A DNA stretch of 64,000 bases from Myxococcales bacterium. GTDB taxonomy: Bacteria > Myxococcota_A > Bradymonadia > UBA7976 > UBA1532. The notes beneath the pieces are model-generated. The model was given only the letters and a program-made list of their open reading frames with translations, was not told the origin of the DNA and searched no databases. The stretch lies in assembly GCA_020633435.1 (NCBI GenBank), contig JACKDP010000001.1, positions 744,001-808,000 of the forward strand, read 5' to 3'. The translations under genes and the position numbers were made by a program. Within the stretch, counting starts at the first letter, position 1. Each line of letters begins with the position of its first letter. Shown one piece after another: positions 46,410-55,800 of this stretch.

Positions 46410-48134
46410 TTGACGAATCTGGAGTTCCCCATTGACCTCGGCCGCTCTGACGAGGTCGCGGCCTCGATCGAACTGCTTGCCCAGGGCGAGGGCGAACGTG
46501 GGGCAGTTTTCACCCGCGCCGCTGTCGTTGACGCCATCCTGGATCTGGCGGGGTACACCACCGATCGCCCCTTGCACACCCTTCGCCTGCTGGAACCATC
46601 CTTCGGTGACGGGGAGTTCTTGCTTGCCGCCATCGATCGACTGCTGACCGCCTTTGTCCGCTTTGGCGGCCGGCTAGCACAAGCCAGTCAGGTCCTGGCA
46701 CCAGCAGTGCGGGGCGTCGAACTCCATGCCCCGACCTTCGAAGCCACGTGCTCGGCTGTGCGCCGTCAGCTGATCGATGGCGGCCTCCCTGTTGCCGTGG
46801 CCGACTCGTTGGTGGCGACGTGGTTTCAGCAGGACGACTTCCTTCTGTCCACGCTCGATGGATCCTTCGACTTTGTCGTCGGCAATCCGCCCTATGTGCG
46901 TCAAGAGCGCATCCCAGATCCACTCCTGCGGGCCTACCGCCAGCGCTTCACAACGCTGTATGATCGTGCGGATCTGTATGTCCTGTTCTTCGAGAGAGGT
47001 CTTGACCTCCTTGCGCGAGGCGGAACCCTCGGCTTCATCTGCGCCAACCGCTGGATGAAGAACAAGTATGGCGGGCCGCTGCGGCAGAAGATCGCCGAGG
47101 GCTTTGGACTGCGCTACTTCATCGACCTCGAACGGGCCGATGTCTTCCGGGAAGAGGTGCTCGCGTACCCAGCGATTACCGTCATCACACGAGGCGCCAC
47201 AAAGCCAACGCTGGCGATCATCGACCAGCGCGACGACCCCAGCGGCCTGCCAGGCGCCGTGGCGGCCTTGAGGGCTGCCAGTGACGGCGCCTCCGTCCAC
47301 GGTGTGGCCAGCCTGACCGGCGTCGCCCAGGGTACCGATCCGTGGTTGCTCGATGCCCCCGAAGTGCTCGCACCGCTGCGGCGCCTTGAGGCTGACTTCC
47401 CCACCCTCGAGCAAGCCGGGGCACAGGTGGGCATTGGCGTGGCCACGGGCGCGGACAAGGTCTTCATTGGATTGCACGCCGACTTGCCCGTTGAACCTGA
47501 GCGGAAGCTACGCCTCGCCATGGCCGCGGACTGCCAGCTGACCGAGCTGGCATGGGGTGGTCAGGGAGTGGTGAACCCGTTCTTGCCGACAGGGCAGCTC
47601 GCAAGCTTCCAGGAATTCCCGTCTTTCGGCCATTACCTCGATGCTCACGGCGAAACGCTGCGTCGTCGGCACGTGGCACGCAAGCAGCCCGGAAGCTGGT
47701 ATCGAACGATTGACCGTATCGACCCCGCGTTGACGGCTCGACCGAAGTTGCTGATCCCCGACATCAAGGGCCGCGCAGTGATCGCCTATGACTCGGGCAC
47801 CTGCTACCCACACCACAACCTCTATGTGATCACGTCAGAGACCTGGAACCTGCGGGCACTTCAGGCCCTGCTGCGTTCGTCGGTGGCTCTCATGTTTGTC
47901 GCGGCGTACGGAGTCCGTATGTCGGGGGGATTCCTGAGGTTTCAGGCTCAGTATCTCCGACGCATTCGGGTCCCCTCGGGGTTGTCGGCCTGCGAGATTT
48001 CGGCCTTGGAGGCGGTCGCCACGACGCCTGATCAGGGCCGGCTCGACGCCGTGGTCAGGCCGCTGTATCGGCTCACAGACGATGAAGCAGCAGCGATCGA
48101 GACGATCGCTGCTGCTGCGCGTGTGGGTCGATGA
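46410..48134 (+). CDS. Type II N6-adenine DNA methyltransferase (PaeR7I/XhoI-type system)
   Basis: A 574-residue gamma-class enzyme; start TTG 46410 with GAGGA upstream. Motif X-like GAVFTRAAVVDAI, motif I LEPSFGDGEF (residues 61-70, AdoMet binding) and motif IV NPPYVRQE (N159-Y162, catalytic) are present, and the C-terminal half should hold target recognition. The stop overlaps the endonuclease start (ATGA). M.PaeR7I, the family reference, methylates adenine in CTCGAG. Base composition is visibly poorer in GC than neighbours, which suggests acquisition by transfer. An in-frame ATG lies further downstream, but it would cut motif X. Confidence 0.9.
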   Translation: MTNLEFPIDLGRSDEVAASIELLAQGEGERGAVFTRAAVVDAILDLAGYTTDRPLHTLRLLEPSFGDGEFLLAAIDRLLTAFVRFGGRLAQASQVLAPAVRGVELHAPTFEATCSAVRRQLIDGGLPVAVADSLVATWFQQDDFLLSTLDGSFDFVVGNPPYVRQERIPDPLLRAYRQRFTTLYDRADLYVLFFERGLDLLARGGTLGFICANRWMKNKYGGPLRQKIAEGFGLRYFIDLERADVFREEVLAYPAITVITRGATKPTLAIIDQRDDPSGLPGAVAALRAASDGASVHGVASLTGVAQGTDPWLLDAPEVLAPLRRLEADFPTLEQAGAQVGIGVATGADKVFIGLHADLPVEPERKLRLAMAADCQLTELAWGGQGVVNPFLPTGQLASFQEFPSFGHYLDAHGETLRRRHVARKQPGSWYRTIDRIDPALTARPKLLIPDIKGRAVIAYDSGTCYPHHNLYVITSETWNLRALQALLRSSVALMFVAAYGVRMSGGFLRFQAQYLRRIRVPSGLSACEISALEAVATTPDQGRLDAVVRPLYRLTDDEAAAIETIAAAARVGR

Positions 48135-48883
48135 GCTTCCGTCTTCTCCCCGAAGACTTCGACGCCAGGCTGGCTTCCGCCGCCTCGTGGTTTTGGGCGG
48201 CCCGCAGCGCCGGTGCTGGAAGCCAGGCGGGCGGCCGCGGGCAAGTCATCGGGGGAAAGAACCTCGATGGGTTTCTGCAGCTGATTACCGATGTAGCCCT
48301 GCACTGCGGCGTGCCCCGGCAGGCCATCCATGCGGGCTCCCGAACGGTGCTCCCCGGGTACTTCAGGGCCACGAAGTCCTGGGATGCGGTCATCGTCCTG
48401 GAGGGACGCTTGCTGGCAGCACTGGAGCTCAAGTCCCAGGTCGGTTCGTTCGGCAACAACCTCAACAATCGCACCGAAGAGGCCTTGGGCAGCGCAGCCG
48501 ACCTGTGGCGTGCGGCCCGTGCAGGAGCCTATGGCCTACGCCCCGGCGAAGCTGAGTCCAGATCCGATCCACGGCCACCGTTTGTCGGCTTCCTTGTCCT
48601 TGTCGAGGACTGCAGGAAGGTCCAGGTCCCCGTGCGGGCGGACGCACCGCACTTTCCGGTGTTACCAGCATTCAGAGGCGCATCCTACGCTGAGCGCTAC
48701 CGCACACTTTGCGAACGGCTAATGGACGAGCGGCTCTACACAGCTGCATCGTTGGTCCTCTCGGCGAGAGGCGAGACCTCCGGGGCTCCCACTCTCCGGT
48801 CACTCTCGCCGGCCACCAGCCCAAAGGCCTTCTTCACCGCCCTGGCTGGTTCCCTGCTGGCGAACGTCCAAGCGCCCCGCTGA
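48131..48883 (+). CDS. Type II restriction endonuclease of the PaeR7I/XhoI family
   Basis: A 250-residue protein (PaeR7I is about the same size) starting at ATG 48131, coupled to the methylase. The family core is unmistakable: LPGYFRATKSWDAVIV, LELKSQVGSFGNNLNNRTEEA and SAADLWRAARAGAYG. These give a PD-(D/E)xK nuclease with D85, E99 and K101. Predicted recognition site CTCGAG. Together the two genes form a compact type II system. Its 3' end overlaps the convergent LysR gene by 50 bp. Confidence 0.92.
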   Translation: MSFRLLPEDFDARLASAASWFWAARSAGAGSQAGGRGQVIGGKNLDGFLQLITDVALHCGVPRQAIHAGSRTVLPGYFRATKSWDAVIVLEGRLLAALELKSQVGSFGNNLNNRTEEALGSAADLWRAARAGAYGLRPGEAESRSDPRPPFVGFLVLVEDCRKVQVPVRADAPHFPVLPAFRGASYAERYRTLCERLMDERLYTAASLVLSARGETSGAPTLRSLSPATSPKAFFTALAGSLLANVQAPR

Positions 48884-49784
48884 CGTTCCCGCTCAGCCCC
48901 TCGGCCAGCAGGTCGAAGACGGCCCGCACCCGGCGGCTGGTCTGCAGCTCCCGGTGACACGTCAGCCACATGGGCACGGGCAGCGGCGGCAGGTCGGGCA
49001 GCACCCGCTGCACGCGCGGGTCGTGGTCGCCGATGCACGCCATGATGACGCAGATGCCGAGGCCTTGCAGGCAGAGGGACCACTGGACCATGTGGTCGCT
49101 GCAGAGCACCGGGAACTGGGCGGGCGTGACGGCGACGCCGAGGGCGCCGAGGCCCTTGATCATCAGGTCGGTGCGGTCGAAGCCGAAGAAATCGGCCGCG
49201 AGCAGGTCGGCCGGGGTGCGGGGCGGCCCGATGCTGGCCAGGTACCCGGGCGTGGCGTACAGGAAGGCCTCGTGATCGCCCAGGTGACGCGCGATGAGGT
49301 CGGGCTCGGTGGGGCGGAAGTTGCGCACGGCGATGTCGGCCTCGCGGCGCAGCAGGTCCTTGGCGCTGTTGCTGGCCACCAGCTCCAGGCGGATGCCCGG
49401 GTGGGTGCGCCGGATGGCGGCCAGGATGGGCGGCAGCACGTAGGCGGTCACGACCTGGCTGGCGGTGATGGTCACGTCGCCGTCCAGGCTGCCCGACTGC
49501 CCCGCCGCGACGAGGGAGACCCGCGTGGCCGCCTCGCCCATGGCGCGCAGGTCGTCGAGGAGCTCCAGGCCCGTCGGCGTGAGGACGAGGCCGCCCCCGA
49601 CGCGCTCGAAGAGGGCCACGCCCAGCTCCTCTTCGAGCGCCGCGACCTGCCGGCCGATGGTGGGCTGCGAGGCCCCGAGGGCCCGCGCGGCCGCCGAGAA
49701 GGACCCCGTCTCGGCGGCGACGAGGAACGCCCGCGCCCGGTTCCAGTCGAAGTCGATTCGGCGCCAGTCCATGCGAAAACGCAT
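48834..49784 (-). CDS. LysR-family transcriptional regulator
   Basis: 316 residues from ATG 49784 (ATG 49772, beginning MDWRRIDFDW, is an equally plausible start). N-terminal winged helix FLVAAETGSFSAAARALGASQPTIGRQVAALEEEL in the usual LysR form, then the two-lobed effector-binding domain. Divergent from the MDR oxidoreductase gene, so that gene is the likely target. GC content is host-like, unlike the flanking defence genes. The 3' end overlaps the endonuclease gene. Confidence 0.9.
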   Translation of the reverse strand: MRFRMDWRRIDFDWNRARAFLVAAETGSFSAAARALGASQPTIGRQVAALEEELGVALFERVGGGLVLTPTGLELLDDLRAMGEAATRVSLVAAGQSGSLDGDVTITASQVVTAYVLPPILAAIRRTHPGIRLELVASNSAKDLLRREADIAVRNFRPTEPDLIARHLGDHEAFLYATPGYLASIGPPRTPADLLAADFFGFDRTDLMIKGLGALGVAVTPAQFPVLCSDHMVQWSLCLQGLGICVIMACIGDHDPRVQRVLPDLPPLPVPMWLTCHRELQTSRRVRAVFDLLAEGLSGNVSGALGRSPAGNQPGR

Positions 49785-49860
49785 AGCACGCTTGCAGTTC
49801 TGGCCCAAGACGCCTGCGAATTCGTTGAGTAGAGTCTGGGGCACCACGAAGGAGGTCCCC
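49785..49860 (+). promoter_or_regulatory. Divergent LysR/oxidoreductase control region
   Basis: A 76-bp region between a LysR gene and the oxidoreductase it faces. It contains the palindrome CGAATTCG and AT-richer sequence through GTTGAGTAGAGT. LysR regulators usually bind T-N11-A boxes in such gaps and control both directions. I cannot single out one box with confidence. AAGGAGG stands before ATG 49861. Confidence 0.45.
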
Positions 49861-50832
49861 ATGAACGCCGCCATCCAGCACCGCTACGGCCCCCCCAGCG
49901 TCCTCACCGTCGCCGACGTCCCCACCCCCGAGCCGGGGACCGGCGAGGTCCGCGTGCAGGTGCTGGCCTGCGCCGTCACCCACGGCGACCGGCGGCTCCG
50001 CGCCGCGGACTACCCCAGCTTCACCCGCCTGGTGGGCCGCCTCGTGTCGGGCCTCTGGCGACCACGCCATGCCACCCCGGGCACCGTCTTCGCGGGCACC
50101 ATCGCCGCCATCGGCTCCGGCGTGACGCGGTTCGCCGTCGGCGACGCCGTGTACGGCAGCGTCATGCACAGCGCCTGCGCCGAGGCCATCGTGCTGCCCG
50201 AGAAGGCCCCCCTCGCCCGGATGCCCGCCGGGCTGACCCCCACCGAGGCCGCCGATCTGCCCTACGGCGCCCTCACGGCCCTGCACTTCCTGCGGGATCT
50301 GGCCCAGGTCCGCCCGGGAGACGCCGTGCTCATCGTGGGCGCCTCCGGCGGCGTCGGCCGCAGCGCCGTCCAGATCGCCCGGCACCTGGGCGCCACGGTC
50401 ACCGGCGTCTGCAGCCGCGACCAGGAGGCGGTGCGGGCCCTCGGCGCCGAGGTCGTCATCGACCACCGCACCACCGACGTCACCGCGTCCGGCGCCCGCT
50501 ACGACGTCATCATCGACACGGTGGGCGCCGCCCCCTACGGCCGCGCCCGCCGCGTCCTGGCCCCCGCTGGCCGCTACGTGTCGACCATGGTCAGCGGCAG
50601 CCTGCTGGGCTGGATGCTCTGGACGAAGCTCTTTGGCCGCCGCCGCGCCCGCCTCGGTGTGTCCCTGGCCACCCCCGAGAACCTCGCCGACCTGACCCGT
50701 GTGGTCGAAGCCGGCGGCCTGCGTCCCGCGGTCGCGGCCACCTACCCGCTGCGCCAGGTCGTCGACGCCCACGCCCGCCTCGAGGCCGGCGGCCTGTTCG
50801 GCAGCGTGGTCATCGAGCCCGCAAGGGCTTGA
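49861..50832 (+). CDS. MDR-superfamily NAD(P)H-dependent oxidoreductase (quinone reductase-like)
   Basis: A 323-residue protein starting at ATG 49861 after AAGGAGG. N-terminal GroES-like fold (GTVFAGTIAAIGSGVTRFAVGDAVYG) and Rossmann fold with VLIVGASGGVGRSAVQIA, the NADPH site of the quinone-oxidoreductase branch. The Cys/His zinc ligands of alcohol dehydrogenases are missing, so it is the zinc-free type. Probably detoxifies quinones or enals; regulated by the divergent LysR protein. Confidence 0.88.
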   Translation: MNAAIQHRYGPPSVLTVADVPTPEPGTGEVRVQVLACAVTHGDRRLRAADYPSFTRLVGRLVSGLWRPRHATPGTVFAGTIAAIGSGVTRFAVGDAVYGSVMHSACAEAIVLPEKAPLARMPAGLTPTEAADLPYGALTALHFLRDLAQVRPGDAVLIVGASGGVGRSAVQIARHLGATVTGVCSRDQEAVRALGAEVVIDHRTTDVTASGARYDVIIDTVGAAPYGRARRVLAPAGRYVSTMVSGSLLGWMLWTKLFGRRRARLGVSLATPENLADLTRVVEAGGLRPAVAATYPLRQVVDAHARLEAGGLFGSVVIEPARA

Positions 50833-50833
50833 A

Positions 50834-50847
50834 AAGACAGGGGTCTT
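50834..50847 (-). terminator. Weak hairpin between convergent genes
   Basis: AAGAC-AGGG-GTCTT (plus strand) forms a 5-bp stem; read on the minus strand it is followed by TTTTC. It lies 24 bp after the rloB stop and could end that transcript, and less well the oxidoreductase one. Confidence 0.3.
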
Positions 50848-50871
50848 CTCGCAACACCTGCCGCTGGGCGG

Positions 50872-51522
50872 CTATCTGGCGAGATCGTTGAGGCGCTTGA
50901 CCAGCAGGTCCACCGTCGTACCGGGTCCGTGGTGGGCGGGGTCCCAGGACGCACCATGACTCTGGCGAAGCCGCTCGGCGTTTCGGAGCGCCTCACCTTG
51001 TCGTGACAGCAAGGCAGCATGCATGTCGGGGTCGTTCTTGAGGTAGGGCCGGCCCAGGTAGCGGGCGAGGCGCTCGGTGCAGGTCGACCGGTGCAGATCG
51101 GCGTCGCAGTACTCGAAGTGCAGCAGGTACCACAACTCGAATGCCTGGTGGCTGAGCGCCAACCGGATGCGCTCGCGGTTCGCGAGCGCGACCGCCTGCT
51201 GGAACCGACCGAGCTCGAAGTCGTCCCGATCCATGACCACCCAGGTCTCGGTGAAGGCGCCATCGTCGTCCCGCAGGGCGATGGCCCGTTGCACCAGACT
51301 CAGGGTGTGGTCTCCAAGGCCGACGACGTCGCCATTCAGCCGAAATCGTCTGAAGTAGCTGGGCTCGGTGCGAGCTCCCTCGCAGACGATCAGCAGGCGC
51401 TCGCGCAGCGAGACCGCGTTGACCACACGGCCGCCAGCGCGCCGGGCTGCGCGCTTCTCCTCTCGCGCTCGTCGCCGGGCCTCCGCGCGCTCGGCCTTGA
51501 GGCGTTCGGCGACCCGGCTCAT
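50872..51522 (-). CDS. rloB: RloB-family protein (Toprim-like nuclease subunit of an AbiL/RloAB system)
   Basis: A 216-residue protein starting at ATG 51522, overlapping the rloA stop (ATGA). After a basic N-terminal helix come the RloB hallmarks: LLIVCEGARTEPSYFRRF (Glu of the Toprim-like site), WVVMDRDDF (DxD) and ALSHQAFELWYLLHFEY. This family pairs with an AAA ATPase (RloA) in restriction-linked loci and in AbiL abortive-infection systems. Predicted nuclease released or activated by the ATPase on phage infection (family inference). Confidence 0.88.
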   Translation of the reverse strand: MSRVAERLKAERAEARRRAREEKRAARRAGGRVVNAVSLRERLLIVCEGARTEPSYFRRFRLNGDVVGLGDHTLSLVQRAIALRDDDGAFTETWVVMDRDDFELGRFQQAVALANRERIRLALSHQAFELWYLLHFEYCDADLHRSTCTERLARYLGRPYLKNDPDMHAALLSRQGEALRNAERLRQSHGASWDPAHHGPGTTVDLLVKRLNDLAR

Positions 51523-52793
51523 CGCCGGGCGACCGCTTCGGCCAGCGTCGACAACACGGGCGTGGCGCCGTACCGGCCATGCAGGTACTGCTGCTCGAAC
51601 GCAGCGTCGTTGCGCTCCTTGAGCTCCGAGAGTGCGTACAGCGAGGAAGCACCGCGGCTGCTCTTCTCGACGAACCAGATCTGGTCGCGGCGGAGGAGCT
51701 TGCGGTCCAGCAAGCCGGTGTCGTGGCTGAAGGCCACCAGCTGAGCCCCCCGCGGATTGGTCGCCGTGTCATGGAACAGCCCGACGATCGCCCGACTGAT
51801 CAGCGGGTGGAGGCGAGCGTCGAGCTCGTCGATGACGATCAGCGCGCCCTGCTCCAGCGTCTGCAAGAGCGGCCCCGCGAGCGCGAAGAGCTTCCGCGTT
51901 CCTCCTGACTCGTGCTCCTCCAGGTCGAAGATCTCCTCCCCTGCCGGGTGGCCTTCGTCGTCGTAGATGGTGTGGCTGGCCTGCACCTCGACGTGGCGGG
52001 CCTCCTCAACGAGGCGATCGGCCACATCGCCAGGCAGTCCGGCGGGCAGCTCAGCTCGATCGACGCCGCGAGACCGGGCCGTAAGGCGGCCGATTCCGAG
52101 GTCGAGCGCGCAGACGAGTGCATTCACGCGACGTGCAAAGTCGGGGTCCGACTCCATCTGAAGGGCGGTCCACGGCCCGCTCTCGTCGTCGACGCCGCCG
52201 AGGAAGCCGACAGCATTGAACCAGTCGAGGACCTGGGTGGCGACCGGGCTGTTGAACTGAGCCGCCACAGAGAGGAACAGGGCATTCTGGCGGGTCATCG
52301 CCTTGAGCTCGCCAAACGCCCGCATCGCGGGCCTGACCTCAAACTGGCCATCGGCGCGGTCGAACAGCAACGCCTCTCGCGTCCGCTGGACATAGAGCCA
52401 CTCTCGCGTGACGCGGGTGGCGTCGGCCTCGAAGCCGTACCGATACTGCTGGTCGGCCTGCCGAAAGACGACCTCAAACGATGAGGGCTCATCGCGCAGG
52501 TCCGGGTGCAGGCGAAACGGCTCCACCCGAATGGGATCGCCCCGCTGGCCGGCGCGGGCCGAGTTGACAACGAAGTCGCACATGAAGCGCAACGCCTTGA
52601 AGAGATTGCTCTTTCCGCTGGCATTGGCGCCGTGGACCAGGGCGGTCTTCAGGACGCTGAGGCGCTCGGAGACCGCGATGGTGCTGCGCTCGTCGAGGGC
52701 GGGATCCCGAGACCGCAGGGCCGCCTTGGCGAGACTGAGCGTGACCTCGTCGCTGAACGACCGATAGTTGCCAACGGAGAACTCGATCAGCAT
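51519..52793 (-). CDS. rloA: RloA-family AAA/ABC ATPase of an AbiL/RloAB defence pair
   Basis: A 424-residue SMC-like ATPase (AAA_15/AAA_21 type) starting at ATG 52793. Walker A GANASGKS (55-62) after the family's typical FSVGNYRSFSDEVTLSL; signature-like EHESGGTRKLFALAGPLL; Walker B ALIVIDELDARLHP; and a His switch in LVAFSHDTGLL. Coupled to rloB. Composition is less GC-rich than neighbours. The 70-bp leader contains the palindrome CGAATTCG and a small GAGA-GAT-TCTC inverted repeat, possible operators. Likely senses infection and controls the Toprim subunit. Confidence 0.9.
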   Translation of the reverse strand: MLIEFSVGNYRSFSDEVTLSLAKAALRSRDPALDERSTIAVSERLSVLKTALVHGANASGKSNLFKALRFMCDFVVNSARAGQRGDPIRVEPFRLHPDLRDEPSSFEVVFRQADQQYRYGFEADATRVTREWLYVQRTREALLFDRADGQFEVRPAMRAFGELKAMTRQNALFLSVAAQFNSPVATQVLDWFNAVGFLGGVDDESGPWTALQMESDPDFARRVNALVCALDLGIGRLTARSRGVDRAELPAGLPGDVADRLVEEARHVEVQASHTIYDDEGHPAGEEIFDLEEHESGGTRKLFALAGPLLQTLEQGALIVIDELDARLHPLISRAIVGLFHDTATNPRGAQLVAFSHDTGLLDRKLLRRDQIWFVEKSSRGASSLYALSELKERNDAAFEQQYLHGRYGATPVLSTLAEAVARR

Positions 52794-52863
52794 CCCGGAC
52801 CTCGAGGAGACGATATTCGAGAGATTCTCACGAATTCGCCTTCCTGGTCCACCCCGCCGCCGC

Positions 52864-55800
52864 CTACCGCTGCGCCGTCGCCTTCGGCGCCTTCACGCGG
52901 CCCACGTCGATGACGATCTCTTCGTCGAGGCGGCGCATCATCTCCTCCGACATCGCGCGGTGGGCGGCGTAGTCTTTGACCTCCACGCGCTCGCAGCGCA
53001 TCTGCACCTCCTGCTCGGAGACGATTGCGCCTTCGCGGGCCGTGACGGTGCGCTTGAGGCGGATGCAGTCGGTGCCCAGCTCCACGGCCTCGGGCAGGCG
53101 CTTGACCTTCGCGCCGGCGGGCAGCTCCAGCGTCACCTTCCAGCGCAGCGTGCGCGGCGAGCCGAGCAGCACCGGGTGCTGGCGCTCGGCCAGGCCGAAC
53201 CAGTCCTGGGGGCTCCACTCGATGGGGGGCTTGAGGCGCAGCTCCTTGCCCTCGCGCCGCGCGAGGGCGGGCACCGAGAGCGAGAGCTGGACGCGGGCGG
53301 GCTCGAGCACGCTCGTCACCTGCATGGCCTGGTGGCCCTCCAGCCGGGCGCCGGCGAAGGTGCGCACGACCTGCTGCTGCATGAGCTGGCCGAACTGGTT
53401 GGGGTTGCGGGCGGCGCGGCGGAAGATGCTGCCGACGCGGCCATGGGCCGTCAGCTCCATCTCGCCCTGGGCGCGGCCGTCGGCGGCGAGCTGCAGCACC
53501 GTGTCGGCGAGCGTGGTGTCGACGCTGGCGTCCTGGTACGGGATGGGCCGCCAGGCGTGCTGGTCGTTGAGGGGGTTGAAGACCAGCGACAGGGTGCCCT
53601 GGTCGTCATGCCGCAGGACGTCGACGTCGAGGGCGTCCACCGTCGGGTCGTAGAACCGGCCCTCGGGGATGCCCGGCTGGGCGGGCACGTACACGATGGC
53701 GTGGTTGAACTGCTGCATGGGCACCTTGAGGCGCACCGGGCCGCCGTCGCGGGTGCGCACGAGGGCGAAGTGCACCTCGATGCCCATCAGCTTCGCCAGC
53801 GTGATGAACAAGACCGCCTTGTCCTTGCAGTCGCCGTACTGGCGGGCCATCACCACGGGCGCGGCGTGGGGCTTCACCCCGGCGATGTGGCCCTCGTAGT
53901 CCTGCTGGTAGCGGATGTTGGTCATCAGGTAGGCGTGGATGCGCGCCACCTTCTCGGCCGGCGTCTTCGCCCCCTCGGCCAGCGCGGCGGCCAGGGCCTC
54001 CACCTCGGGGCTGGTGCGGAAGGCGTCCTGGAGCAGGGCCTTCTCCCAGCGCCAGAAGGTGTCCCAGTCGGGCACGCTGCTGACGGCCACATGCCAGGCC
54101 ACCTCGGAGAGCGTGGGCATCGCGGGCTCGATGAGCACCGGCGGGGTGTCGCGGGCCATCCACGTCACGCGGACCTGGTCGTCCTTCTCCACCTGCTCGT
54201 GCTGGTAGTCGCCGCGCCCCTCCTCCAGGAACGTCGTGCCCTTGGGGGCCCACAGGACCCACCGGCTCACGACCGTCTGCACGCCGGGGGCCTGGAACCA
54301 CCACTGGCGGGCCAGGAAGCGAGCCAGGTAGCCATCGGGCCGCTGGTCGACGCGGTACTGCAGGACGACGGTCGAGCCCTCGCCGAGCTGGCGGAAGCGC
54401 ACCACCCCGCCGCGGATGGACGAGGCCTCGATGCGGCGGCCCAGCGGGTCGACGGCGAAGGCGTGCATGACCCGGGCGCGGCTCGACCGCAGGCTCATCT
54501 GGGTGAGGTTGTCGCGGCCGGCCTGGTTGACGGCGTGGGCCACCAGGGTGACGACGTTGATGGTGCTGCCGTCGGGGGCGAGGGACGTGACCTCGTCGTC
54601 CATCAGGTAGATGAGATCGGTGCCGTCCAGGGCCTTGACCGTCTCGCGCTGGCGCACGGCGGCCTCGAGGGCGTCCTCGTCGGGCACGTCGGCGAGCCAG
54701 GGGCCGCTCTTCTCGGGGGCCAGGTACTGCAGGCGGTTGGCCAGGGACTCGTTCTCGGGGTCGCGGGCCAGGGCCTCCTTCCACAGCGAGATGGCCTGGG
54801 CGCGGTCGCCCCCCTGCATCGCCAGCCGCGCCAGCCGATCGAAGGCCTCGGCGGCCATGGGCGCCATCTCGACCAGCCGGCCCCACGCCTTGCGGGCCCC
54901 GGCCGGGTCGCGGGCCCGCCGCAGCGTCTCGCCCAGGGACTCCCAGGCCTCGCGGTCATGGGGCCACGCCGCGGCCCACCGCTCGGCGAAGGCGCGGGCG
55001 CCCTGGTAGTCGTCGTTGCCCTGCCGCAGCCAGTGCATGCGCTTGAGCGCCGTGTAGCTGTTGGGCAGGTTCTTCAACAAATCCATGTAGATGGCCTCGG
55101 CGCGCGGGTAGAAGCGCAGGGCCTCGTAGCAGGCGGCCAGGGCCTCACGGGCGTGCTCCAGGCCGGGCTGGCGGGCGTCCACCTGCTCCAGGATCTGGCA
55201 GCGCTCCTCGTGCCACTTCTCGCGCTCCAGCAGATCGGCCAGGGCGAAGGCCGCGCCGTCCCGGTCGGGGTGGGCCTGCCAGAGCGCCGTGAGCTGCCGG
55301 CGGGCCTTCTCGCGCAGGTTCTGCTGGTCCCAGAAGCGGGCCTGCTTCAGGGCCAGCAGGGGCAGCTCGGCGCCGAACCGCTCGGAGAGATCGTTCAGCA
55401 GATCCGAAGTGTTGCCGCGCTCCTGATTGTCCCAGAGGGCGGCCGCCTTGAGCCAGCGGACGAGCAGCGCGTCGGGGTACGCCTGGGACAGGGCCTCGGC
55501 GATCTTCACGCGGGGCACCGCCAGGCCGACGTCCTCGGTGAACGCGGCGGCCAGCATGCCCTTGCGGGGACCATCGGCCACGCCCTCCACCGCCCGCGGG
55601 ATGAGCGTCTCCTCGGAGAACGGCCGCTCGACGGGCTTCTCGCCCTCCGCGATGGCGGCGTCGGCCTTCACCTGGACGAGCGCGTCGCCCACCAGCGGCT
55701 CGCCGCCCGGGCCCGTCACCCGGGCCACCAGCATCCAGGCCCCGGACTCGCCATGGGCCGTCTTGATGAGGACGCGGTTGGTGCCGGCCCGCAGCTTCAC

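Noticed and set aside
46410..48883. Host avoidance of CTCGAG
   Set aside because: The site is frequent across the window, at a level near that expected from base composition.
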